Assembly: GCA_026214975.1 (NCBI GenBank)
Contig: CM047805.1
Span: 112,401,845 to 112,465,844, forward strand
DNA: 64,000 nucleotides
Reading direction: 5' to 3'
Origin: Gentiana macrophylla
Lineage: Eukaryota; Streptophyta; Magnoliopsida; Gentianales; Gentianaceae
Below the pieces are notes generated by a model that did no database searches, was not told the origin of the DNA, and saw only the letters and a list, made by a program, of their open reading frames with translations. Made by a program: the position numbers and the translations under genes. How positions within the stretch are numbered: the stretch's first letter is position 1; every line of letters begins with the position of its first letter. This document shows, in pieces, positions 1-9,735 of the stretch.

Positions 1-678
1 AACTTGTCTATACTGACATTATTTGCCATAGGACCTGACCCTCTGCCATGCCCCTTAAAACTTGGAGGAAACCCATATTTCTTGTAGCATTTGTCTATGG
101 TGTGTCCCTCATTTCCACAAAAAGTACACTGACGTCTTTTCCCACTGGACCGACCCCTGCCACTGCCACCATTGCCTCTTCCTTGCCCTCTTCCCTGATT
201 TTGAAACCTTGTATAAGCCACAACATTGGAATAACTAGTTTCTTGATGATCTTAATTCACTTGGGAAGCCAGAATCATAGGATCTATAGCATCATTTCCA
301 TAATTCAGTTGCTGCTCATGGTTTTAAAGCCATGACAAAAAGCAGTTTTAACATCTGGAAGAGGTGAAGTCATAAGAACTTGAGATTTAACTGCACTGAA
401 ATTGCCATTAAGGCCTTTTAAGAATCTTGTAGTGTATTCATTTAAGTAATATTCTCTTATGATTGGCAACGCAGCACAAGTACAAGGCAGAATTGGCCCT
501 AGAACCAGATATTGATCCCACAATGATTTGAGTTTGGTGAAATAATCTATGACCGAGAGATTTTCTTGCTTTACCCTTTCAATCTCCTCTTCAAGATTAG
601 AAAGGCGATAGGCTTCTCTCCTACCAAATATGTCTTAAAGATCCATCCAAACTTCACGAGCAGTATCAAAGTACATGA
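1..678 (-). pseudogene. Copia family B gag C-terminal half with zinc knuckle (unit 0)
   Basis: Read on the - strand, this is the second half of a Ty1/copia Gag, the protein that packages element RNA in virus-like particles. A CCHC zinc knuckle is intact at about 85-135 (CTFCGNEGHTIDKC), preceded by a Gly/Arg/Ser-rich stretch and followed by a tail reading GHGRGSGPMANN. The upstream helical part is seen at 305-523 (motif YYLNEYTTRFLKGLNGNFSA). The frame is broken near 300-345, where extra bases occur relative to the other copies. The 5' half of the gene lies at 4374-4738, beyond the D insertion. Protease would start to the left of the window. Not functional as it stands. Confidence 0.85.
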
Positions 679-1188
679 TACTCTGATCGCGTGTAAGTCA
701 CTAACGCCGATATTACTAGCAAGAATACTAGGTACATCGTAGTATAGTAAATGCGAGTCAAGGTCGATCCCACAGAGACAATGCAACTTATACGTATAAA
801 CGATTCTAACCTAATTAAGAAGCAACATATTTGCGGTCATTGACCAACAATAACGTGAAATAAAACAAACATGGTATACCTCTCCCTCTCCTCACCGATC
901 TACTAACTTGGATTAGTTAATCGTTATGTTTACTTCCCCACATAATTTCCTTATATTAATCATGAGCTTTTAATGATTATTATCATATTTATCAGCTACA
1001 GGTGCAATTCCTACTCCTATCTACTCCGACAATGGCAATAGACAAGCTATACGCAAGCTACCCTCCTTAATTGGTCCGTAATAGCCCATACGCATAAAGA
1101 ACTAGAACTGCCGATATTGAGAGTTACCTCATACCGCTAACCCGCCTAGATAGCTGTCGACACTGACCAGCACGTTCTTAGGCTCCAT

Positions 1189-1900
1189 GTTGGGTATACA
1201 GCACTCTGCCCGCCTGTGTGCATTCGATCCATGGCGCTGTGAAGGTGTGGTATAAGGAAATAAAGTAGCACCTTTACTAACACCAATTGGTTTTAGTACA
1301 ACGGTAAGCGCTTGATCCTAAAAACTGGTAGCAGAGCATGTCATGGGTTCGAATCCCGGTAAAAGCATTCTGTGTTAAACCACGGTTGAGTGGGTAGCAG
1401 GTGCTGGGGGAGATTGTTGGGTATACAACACTCTGCCCGCCTGCGTGCATTCGAACCATGGCGCTGTGAAGGTGTGGTATAAGGAAATAAAGTAGCACCT
1501 TTACTAACACCAATTGGTTTTAGTACAACGGTATATTGTTGGGTATACAGCACTCTGCCCGCCTGTGTGCATTCGAACCATGGCGCTGTGAAGGTGTGGT
1601 ATAAGGAAATAAAGTAGCACATTTACTAACACCAATTTGTTTTAGTACAACGGTAAGCACTTGATCCTAAAAACTGGTAGCAGAGCAGGTCATGGGTTCG
1701 AATCCCGGTAAAAGCATTATGTGTTAAACCATGGTCTAAAGTGGGGGCAGCAGCTGGGGAGATTGTTGGGTATACAAGACTCGCCCACTCAGGTGCATTC
1801 GAACCATGGCGCTGTGAAGGTGTGGTATAAGGAAATAAAGTAGCACCTTTACTAACACCAATTGGTTTTAGTACAACGGTAAGCGCTTGATCCTAAAAAC
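1189..1900 (+). repeat. Tandem array of a tRNA-derived SINE-like unit
   Basis: The motif GTTGGGTATAC recurs at 1189, 1416, 1538 and 1765, spacing 227, 122 and 227 bp. The two full units hold RNA polymerase III-like internal promoter boxes: A-box-like TAGTACAACGG at 1294-1304 and 1643-1653, and B box GGTTCGAATCC at 1346-1356 and 1695-1705, with 41 bp between the boxes in both. The 122-bp unit lacks the B box. The array runs into the truncated LTR C at about 1894 through a shared TAAAAACT. No poly(A) or T tail and no TSD were found, so I call it SINE-like. Confidence 0.65.
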
Positions 1901-3471
1901 TTGTGTGGAGTTAAGCTAACTCAACTGAGTATAAGTCAATACAGTCTTATCCTTAGTTTAGTTAACTGGCAGCGGATTGATTTAGCCTTTATAAAAATAT
2001 AAGTTATCACATAGCTTATTGAGTCGGGCTTAACATTGTTGTAAATAAGAACTAGATAATTATAATCAGAATGAAGTAAGTAAATGCATAAAGCAAATAG
2101 ACAAGAATTATAGAGGTTACAGGTGTGGTGTAATCATGTCACCCCTCTCTTCCCTATGATGGAGGAAAATTCCACTAGAACTTCTTTGAGATGGCCCGGT
2201 TACAAATAGTTCTAAACTGATAGTCCTTGACTAATCCCTAGCTTCACTCTCTAAACACTTGTAGAACATGTAGGATTGTCGCTTCTTCAATTGTTTGAAA
2301 CACGGTCCTTGGAGGTTGAATTGCCTCTTCACCAACTCATCACAACCACAAATTTTTCGATCGCACTCAACCGGCCCATCACACCTTCTTGGTGTTTCAC
2401 AGTCTAAACCTTTGATAGAATCAAAGTTGAGACTTGAATCAATAACTATGATTCAATTGTGACTTGAGCTTTCCTTCTGGATATATAAGTTACGCACAGC
2501 TCTGTATTTCTTCAAATGAATGATCTTGATCTTTCTTTGAATGCTAAAGAATATTTGAAGAAATTTCTTCATCTTGCAATTAAATATTTAGTAGGAATTC
2601 ATTCAGATTGGCTTTTCCCTTTTGATTTTTCTTGACTAGATTAATTCTTAGAATTTCTTCACCTCTCCCCCATTTTTCTTTCTGATAGAAGTGGTCTATT
2701 TATAGGGGTTTATCTAACGGTCAAATTCCTTGAGTTCAATTCTTTGTAGCCGAGTGGTTTTGCTTTCTTGCTTGTACGTTCATGTCAGAACGGATAGATT
2801 ATCCTCCAATCATAATTCTTGGATTGTAACGGTTGGGTTTTTCTTCAGTTTAGTTAAACCTTAGTTCCAAAACTGATTTGCTGATAACATTATCGGGCCG
2901 CTTGTAAGAGCTTTAATGTATCGTTTACTCTTCTTCAACAATCAAGATCCATTTTACATCCGATTATAATTGACTTAATCAGAGTACACCTTAAAAAATA
3001 AACAGCGAAGACATCATTGTCCTTATGTGTCTTAGCTTCCAATACAAGATCCATGAAGTCAGTTCAGGTCATCACAATCTTGCCTGAAGTCTAACTTTAC
3101 AGTCTCGACGTAGTCTTCATAACTGAGTTTGAACCCTTAATTATTCAATCTTCTAGATAAGCCAACCGAGTCTCAGGTCCTCGCTGAACTAATCTTCTTC
3201 GCCATATTGGTGTATCCCCGATTCCGCTTTTGATCAATACCAATTTCTATATCTTACTTTTCTAGTTATCTCACCACACTCTAGCAATATTACGTTGCTT
3301 GTCCTGATTTAACTTATACAAATATCGACTCTATTAAATCCTATACATTGATTTCTAGACATCTTTTGCTTTGCAATCGAATGCTTAGTTATGACACTTC
3401 ATCAATAGGGTTTAGAATAATGACTAAATAAGTGATGAATCATCATCAAAACATAAATTTTATTTCCAACA
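1894..3471 (-). mobile_element. Truncated solo LTR of family C (antisense)
   Basis: This stretch is the reverse complement of the family C LTR at 25173-26880. Anchors are 1894-1915 (matching 26768-26790), 2160-2190 (the GGAAAATTCCAC segment, matching about 26460-26485) and 3430-3471, which ends in the LTR terminus TTTCCAACA. About 90 bp of the LTR's other end, including its CA terminus, is missing where the SINE array abuts. It shows that family C inserted a second time here, inside D, on the opposite strand to the full element. No coding content. Confidence 0.8.
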
Positions 3472-4373
3472 GTCCATCAAGACTATGTCCTAATTAACAC
3501 TTCACTTGCGGTCCTTCATTAATTTACGATTTACGAATACTAGATTAGCCAGACCTATTACTCGTTTTAATTATTTCTGCCGATCAACGTAGCTGTAGTG
3601 AATTCCAGTTTAGGTTTTCTAAAACATGCCTCGGTAAACCGGTATAGACCGCCGGTTTACCGGGGGCAGCTTTTCCTAATTTTTGTATCTACATGGCTCA
3701 ATACGATTAAAATAAGTAAATTATGGGGTTCATAAACATGCAGATTAAGTAAAACACATAAATACGAATAGATCTACCATATTGAAGATGATAAAGGAAC
3801 GTTCAAAGCTTCATACCTTCAACAATGAAGATCTAGCTCGATCTACTCAAGCTAGAGATGGTGGAAGAAGGGAGGAAACGAAAAACAACTCTCCAAAACT
3901 TTATTGCATAATAATAATTGTAATATATTCAAGGTGTTTGAATCATATGAAGAACTCGCACGCGGCCTTATATAGATACAATGATCGACTTAACACTCAT
4001 TAAAACCCTAATCGAATTAGACAACGCGCGTAATCAATTTCGTGTTGAATAAGTCACCGTTTACGGGCCTTCTATTCTTCTTTTCTTCAAGAGCTTCTTC
4101 TTGACTTCAATCCTCAGCCCAATGCATTCCTTTTACTCCAAATCCTTTCTCCAATGCTCTAGTTTCGTACATCCTATAAAATACACAAAACGAGACAAAA
4201 CAAAGACCAAAACATCGGGAATATAGCATAGATGCATCATTTACATTGGAAATACTCACATAGCATCTAACACATATTCTAAGCAATAATGAGCCTATCT
4301 ATCCTCTATTGATCATAATTCAGGGTGAATATTGGTATAAATATCGGTACCATTTTAGAGCATCATCATACTC

Positions 4374-4738
4374 TCGTGATAAATTGGGAACCATTGAATT
4401 GAATAACCAAGATTGCACAAGATCGCTCGCCAGATCCAATTTGCATATCCTGGATCGCCAGAATCAAGCATGACGGAAGTTCCATCAATGTAACACAACT
4501 TTCCTTAAAAGAAAAAGATTTCCGTGTAGCACGCTTCCAATGATGATAATTGTTCGCACCACGGCCGGTTGTTGCACCAACACTAAACTTGGATTTTCAT
4601 GATTATTGTTCACATTGAAAGTGATGAATAACTTGATTCGCCATTGGAATTCCAAGAACATAACAAACCAAAACAGAACTAATAGCAAGAAGAACAAATC
4701 TCAGAGTACGAATGCGGAATTATTTCTCTCCGATACCA
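4374..4738 (-). pseudogene. Copia family B gag N-terminal part (unit 0)
   Basis: On the - strand this encodes the start of the family B Gag: the ENPSLVLVQ motif near 4585, a damaged HHW/K segment, then a region matching GTSVM..DPGYANW in other copies. The usual start motif MANQ near 4645 is disturbed. Relative to the copy at 60100-59810 it carries base differences that break the frame (for example the tryptophan-rich ADNYHHWKRAT motif reads with gaps here). The gene continues at 678 after the D insertion. The - strand tRNA primer site lies at about 4727-4738, disrupted here by an inserted CC relative to the copy at 60175-60186. Confidence 0.75.
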
Positions 4739-5010
4739 TGTTAAATTTGAACAAGATCACCGATTCTTATTGATTCAAAGTCAAAAAATAAAAACAAGAA
4801 TGACTCAAATATTCATCTTCAAGAAGATAAAGATAACCTTTTTGAAATATGGAAAATACGGGAAAATTAAAAGCTAATTAATCTTTACAATTGACAATGT
4901 AGAAATGTAATTCAATCTTCTAGCTAACTAACCAACTTCTTATTCCATGTGTTTGATAAAATGCACCAAAGAGCAAATAGCCATCTTTTCCTTTTTCAAC
5001 TTCAACAACA
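4739..5010 (-). repeat. Family B LTR with internal 66-bp deletion
   Basis: This matches the B LTR at 60187-60524 (338 bp) end to end but is only 272 bp. About 66 bp is missing near 4920, between CTTCTAGCTAACTAACC and its counterpart in the other copies. The lost part contains the - strand TATA-like TTATAAATAC. It is followed by ACCTTGA and then G-left. Confidence 0.8.
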
Positions 5011-5017
5011 ACCTTGA

Positions 5018-5378
5018 TTTGTATAAACATTTACATCATCTAAGGATGGTTTTTCATATGCTAAGAAGGCATAAGTTTTATGGAAAGTTGAGCAAGTGTT
5101 CCTCTCGACAAAACAAAATTGAATATTTGGGGCATGTTATTAAAAGTGGTGAGGTCCTTGAAGAACCAAGAAAATAAGAGAAGTTCAAGAATGGCCTTTA
5201 CCTAAAAACATCACTAAATTGACAGAACTCCTTGGGTCTCATAGGTTTTACAAGAGATTCATTTATGTTATGGAGCAATAGCCAAACCTCTTACTTGGTT
5301 ATTGAAGAAGGATGGATTCTTTTGAGGAAGAGAGGTATATATAGATTTTGTTGACCTAAAGAAGGTCTTGTGTAAGTC
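5018..5378 (+). pseudogene. Ty3/gypsy RT 3' fragment (G-left, unit 1)
   Basis: The + strand frame near 5019-5175 gives the C-terminal part of a gypsy reverse transcriptase: HLRMVF, then LRRHKFYGKLSKCS, then EYLGHVIKSG, a run highly typical of plant gypsy pol just after the catalytic region. The next part (VQEWPLPKNITKL, about 5180-5220) is shifted into another frame by a missing base. Further segments (IAKPLTWLLKKDGF) are still recognisable near 5277-5320. It stops abruptly at about 5378, where copia A integrase-region sequence starts. The catalytic YxDD region lies upstream of the unit boundary and is absent. A fossil fragment. Confidence 0.85.
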
Positions 5379-5394
5379 TGTTCTCAAAAGGGGT

Positions 5395-7512
5395 ACACAA
5401 AAATCATAGTCTTCACTTGATTACATTCATTCTGATTGTTGGGGGCCATCAAATGTGGAGTCATTGGGTGGTCACAGATATTTTGTGTCCTTTATTAATG
5501 ACTATTCAAAAATGACTTGGGTGGTGATGATGAATCACAAGAGTGAGGCATTCAATAATATCAGGCAATGTAAGGCTCTAGTTGAAAATCAGTTGGGGAA
5601 GAAGATCAAAAGGCTTCGTATAGATAATGGTCTAGAATTTTGATGGACTGAGTTTGATGAGTTGTGCAAAACTGAGGGTATTGTCAAACATCATACTGTA
5701 GGGAATACACCTCAGCAGAATTGTGTAGCTGAAAGAATGAATCCAACTCTTTTGGAGAGAGCAAGATGCATGCTCTCTAATGCTGTTTTATCAAGAAGAT
5801 TTTGGGCAGAAGCTGTAAGCATAGCTTGCTACTTAATTAATAGGAGTCCTCACACAGTGACTCGGGCCAAGACACCGGCGCTGAAATATGGTCAGGAAAG
5901 CCTGCTGATTACTCAGTTATAAGGGTTTTTGGAAGCACAGTTTACTATCATGTCAGTGAAGGGAAGCGGGAACCAAGTGCCAAGAAATAAGTGTTTGTGG
6001 GATATGATGATGGAGTGAAAGGTTATAGAATCTGGTCATCAGGAAATAACAGAGTTATTCTCAGTTGAGATATTGATTTTGATGAGAATTGTATGATCAG
6101 CTCATCATTGGGGAGGATAACTAAGACTGAAACTAGTGTTGAAACTGAGAAAACTATCAGCAAGGTGGAGCTTCAGGTGGAGTCATCTGAGACGCAACAC
6201 ACAGCTGAACAAAGTTAGTTTTCATCCGACCGCAGATATCGAACCGTAATCAATACAAGCCGCCACCAACATGGGTCAGTTGAACATCAAACTGATATTG
6301 GCCGGCAAAGTATAGCTGTCAGCAGATCTAGATGATCCAATGTTTCGATACCTCCCAAGAGGTATGGATTTGATGATTTGGCTGGATATTCACTTCAAGT
6401 TGCAGAAGAGGTGGATGATTTTGAACCTTCTACTTATAGGAAAGCAGTGACATGTTTTGAGTCATCTCATTGGCTTGCTGCCATGAGAGATGAAATGGAG
6501 TCATTACTAACGAATCAGACTTGGGATCTTGTTAAACATCCAGCTGATAGGAGAGTTGTTATATGCAAATGGATCTTCAAGAAAAAGGAAGGAATGACTG
6601 AGGCAGAAGGAGTCAAGTATAAGGAACGTTTAATTCCAAGATGGTTAAGCCAGAAAAAAAGGGTGTACTTTGATGAGATATTCTCACCAGTAGTCAGACA
6701 TACTTCATTCAGAGTGTTACTTGCAATGGTAACACAACAAGACATTGAACTTGAGCAGTTAGATGTGAAGAAAACTTTTCTACATTGTGAGGTAGACTAA
6801 GAGATATACATGACTTATCCAGAGGTATTCCAAGTTCTTGGTAATGAAGCACTTGTATGTAAGTTGAAGAAGTTGTATGGATTGAAGAAAGCTCCTAAAC
6901 AATGTTTTAAATGGTTTGATAGTTACATGATCCAGCTGGGTAATAGCGTAAGTCCTTATGATTGTTGTGTTTACAACAGTCAACTGAGAGATGGATGATA
7001 CATCTATCTTGTTTTGTATGTGGATGATATGCTGATAGCTGCAAGAAAGAAGTCCGGTATTCAGAGTCTGAACGACCTTCTTAGTACTGAATTTAAAATG
7101 AAAGATTTGTGTACAGCCAAGAAAATCTTGGGGATGGAGGGATAGAAGTCAGGAGAAACTATTTTTATCTCAATAGGGCTATATACAGAAGATTTTGTCA
7201 AAGTTTGGCATGTCAGCTGCTAAGCCATTAGATACTCTTACGGCATCAAATGTTCATTTGTCAGTTTTTGCTTCACAGTCATCTGAGGAGAAGAAATATA
7301 TGTCGAGAATTCCCTATGCTAGTGCAGTTGGCAGTTTGATGTATGCCATGGTGTGCATTAGGCCTGATCTGGCTAAGGAAGTCTGTGTTGTCAACAGGTT
7401 TATTGCTCAACTTGGAAGGAACACTGGAAAGATGTGAAAACAATGTTCCGGTACCTTAGAGGAACAACTAATGTTAGTCTCATTTATGGAGGTGATACTT
7501 AGAGTTTGGTCA
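5395..7512 (+). pseudogene. Copia A1 pol: integrase, RT and start of RNase H
   Basis: Integrase core: about 5455-5643 (GGHRYFVSFINDYSKMTWV, then KKIKRLRIDNGLEF) and 5662-5920 (HHTVGNTPQQNCVAERMN, then RFWAEAVSIACYLINRSP). D and D/E catalytic positions are recognisable, but stops (5641, 5921) and small indels separate the segments. RT: about 6378-7140, with WLAAMRDEMESL, TCKWIFKKKEG-like and FSPVVRHTSFRVLLAM motifs. The catalytic YVDD is intact at 7017-7028. In-frame stops occur at about 6798 and 6997. RNase H starts near 7195 and continues at 19156 beyond E. As known for Ty1/copia, this polyprotein would copy and integrate the element. It cannot be made from this copy. Confidence 0.85.
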
Positions 7513-9210
7513 TGTTCGATAATACTTGTTTTATATTTATTTTACCGGAACACCCCAAGTATAAGGATCGTAGTATAGGGTGTTACCGAGTCGTCCTAAG
7601 GGAATCGTACAAATATCGGATTAAAATATAGCTGTTATAAATAATGTCACAACTTATTAACTAAAATTAAATTTTATACTAATTAAACTAGGTTTATGCT
7701 ACTTATGAACAAGAAATGACGATGAACAAGAACCTCGATGAATAGTTAAAAACGATGAACAAGAATTTGCGTAAAATTAGCAATTAACAACCAGTGGTTT
7801 CTAACACTAATTAACTAACTAGACGTAGCAATTGACGATTGTTACGAACGATTTCGGTTTATCAAAGATTTAAAAGAACAAAGAAACAACAAGGATCCAC
7901 CACACAACAATCACGCAACCACTTTTTATGATCCAAATACGATTTATTGGTATGATCAATCTCAAATCGACTAAATTCCTTTAAATCAATTTCTAGGATT
8001 CGCTTTTTTCCAAGCAAAACAAATTAACATTCATAACAAGATCATAAATTTGTTCCCAAATTAAACAACCCAATTAACAACAAGTGATTCCTCAAATTAT
8101 CATTGACCGTATCGATTGAAAAGCTCTACTATTGAATCATATTTCCATATAAATTCAAAGCAAAATATGGTTTCATTGACATTCCTATCTAATAAAACAC
8201 TTAACAATTAATCCAAGAATCAATCGATAAATAAAACAATATTCAAATCATAAACAAGGATAAACTAACGATTCATGGTTGTGATGACGCTGTGTGGTTT
8301 CATCCCGCTGTTTCTACCGCTATATGTGCTTTAGCCAATAACCATGATGATAGTCATGATTATTGGAGAAGAAATCATCTCCTTTTAAGTCTTTTGCGCG
8401 GCCGCTGTGAATGTAGTCCGCTGGTCGCCAAGAATATGCGATATGATGTGTCTCAGATTAGGTTTCTCGCGCTGAATTTATAGGAGTTTGAGGCGGTGGC
8501 TCAAGGTCGGTGTTTAGACGCCGCTTGTCGAGAAGTCGATCATCCCAGATCAAATTTCCGCCTTGCAACTTCTAAAATTCATATCATGAGTTGTAGACCT
8601 CCAAAAATTATGATCCGAATGTCATAAAAAGCTCTCGAAAACTCTACAACTTTCATTAAGGACTCTTCTTCAGTAAAACGCCTTTTGATTAGCCCGTCAG
8701 ATTATTTAGTATATTTCGGGATTTTCCACTTACCCAAATTGATTACCCACTTGACCACCATTTGAGTTGTAGAAGTCCGATTGATGTAATTCAAAGTGCG
8801 TTGGAAATCTCTTTTCAAAGATCTACAATTTTCATGAAGAAGTCCTCCCTGAAAATGCCTCTAAGCTGGGTCAAATCTCCGTCTAAAATATGTAACGATT
8901 TAAGTACTTAGGAAAATTTGTCTCGCTGAACTCAGTAAACTTGTGGCATCTTCTTCTAACCTCTAAACACCTCTTTAGACCGAAGATATGCATCTACAAG
9001 ATATCCAAAATATTGCAAAGTGTAACAACATCCAAATAAACATAAAACCAATGATAAAAACACATAAATCACCCACTTTTGCAATTTATTATCTTTAAAC
9101 ATCATTTGCTCAATTTATCTCATGAAAGTGATTTTCTATAAAAATCACTAAAACACGGGAGATAATGTTACTAAACAACTCGATAAAAACCATAAAATTA
9201 GTCGTAAACA
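7513..9210 (-). repeat. 3' LTR of element E
   Basis: Reads TGTTCGATAATACTTG at the left and CATAAAATTAGTCGTAAACA at the right on the + strand. The last about 390 bp match the other end of the element (18758-19155). It is 1,698 bp long with no supported gene; the frame at 8292-8483 has no recognisable motif. The + strand left end abuts the TSD GGTCA. Confidence 0.85.
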
Positions 9211-9559
9211 ACTCCCCACACTTAGACTTTGCTCGTCCCGAGCAAAACAATCAAAACTAGCTCACTTTATATGCAATCCAAATAGATTCCTAACTCACGA
9301 ACAAAAGATACAACAACTATAGCAAATAATACCCACATAGAGATAGATTCAAAAGCGTGTATAACAAGCCCTTTTCAATCTTCACAATCCTTTCAAACAA
9401 TACCTTTCAAATAAATTAATGACTCGCCCTAGGTATAGACATGTGAATTGTTCCACACAAAGTCTTCCCACAAGACTCATCAAGATAATCCTTAAAGCAT
9501 ATCTTCAAGTTTATACTGGTATAAGGTCAATGATAACAAAGTCTTTAATTTTTTTCACT

Positions 9560-9735
9560 TTTATACGCAAGTTAGAATGAGCTCTACCCGCCATAGTAGA
9601 ATAGGATGTTTCGAGATAATACCCTACCTTACTCAAATCATAGGGTAGCTTCTTCTAACTCGCCGTGAGCTTTAGTCATCATAGTGGTATAGGACATTTC
9701 GAGATAATGCCCTACCGCACTCCAATCATCGACTA
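9560..9735. repeat. Imperfect 88-bp tandem duplication in E 3' region
   Basis: Two adjacent segments (about 9560-9650 and 9650-9735) share the order GAGCTnTA, CATAGTnG, then TTTCGAGATAATnCCCTACC and a final TAGCTTTC/TAGCTTCT. The second half is also the start of the larger duplicated unit that begins near 9648. Confidence 0.6.

Larger units (their letters stand above)
684..4368 (-). mobile_element. Solo LTR of family D, itself invaded by SINE and LTR C
   Basis: The insert begins TGATCGCGTG and ends AGCATCATCA, with TSD TACTC on both sides (679-683 and 4369-4373). The uninterrupted B sequence at the same place (about 59810-59830) has TACTC once. With the inner C fragment and SINE array removed, about 1.4 kb remains (684-1188 plus 3472-4368). 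It has no coding frames and no second LTR, as expected for a solo LTR left by LTR-LTR recombination. A stretch near 760-780 (CGATCCCACAGAGA) resembles a string common in plant gypsy LTRs. Strand is inferred from the TGATGATGCTC start on the - strand. The parent family is not identified. Confidence 0.7.
1..5017. repeat. Composite array unit 0 (right end of a unit)
   Basis: This is the right part of a composite unit: family B gag-protease (- strand) and its LTR, ending at the junction motif ACCTTGA (5011-5017), after which the next unit starts with G-left. The B segment is split by the D insertion (684-4368). Removing D and one TSD leaves sequence that aligns by eye with 21009-22400, 50864-52255 and 59142-60531. 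The left end of the unit lies outside the window. Confidence 0.85.

Noticed and set aside
1294..1356. True tRNA gene
   Set aside because: A and B boxes are present, but no cloverleaf can be drawn between them (no acceptor stem pairing) and the unit is repeated, which suits a SINE better.
1341..1622. 93-aa - strand frame
   Set aside because: Arises from the SINE-like tandem repeat; reading through repeated units gives repeated peptides, not a protein.
684..4368. Whole D insert as one non-coding element such as a LARD
   Set aside because: Its middle is clearly the reverse complement of the C LTR plus a SINE array; only about 1.4 kb belongs to D.
8292..8483. 63-aa frame in the LTR of element E
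   Set aside because: Lies inside an LTR, with no motif and no support from the other LTR copy.
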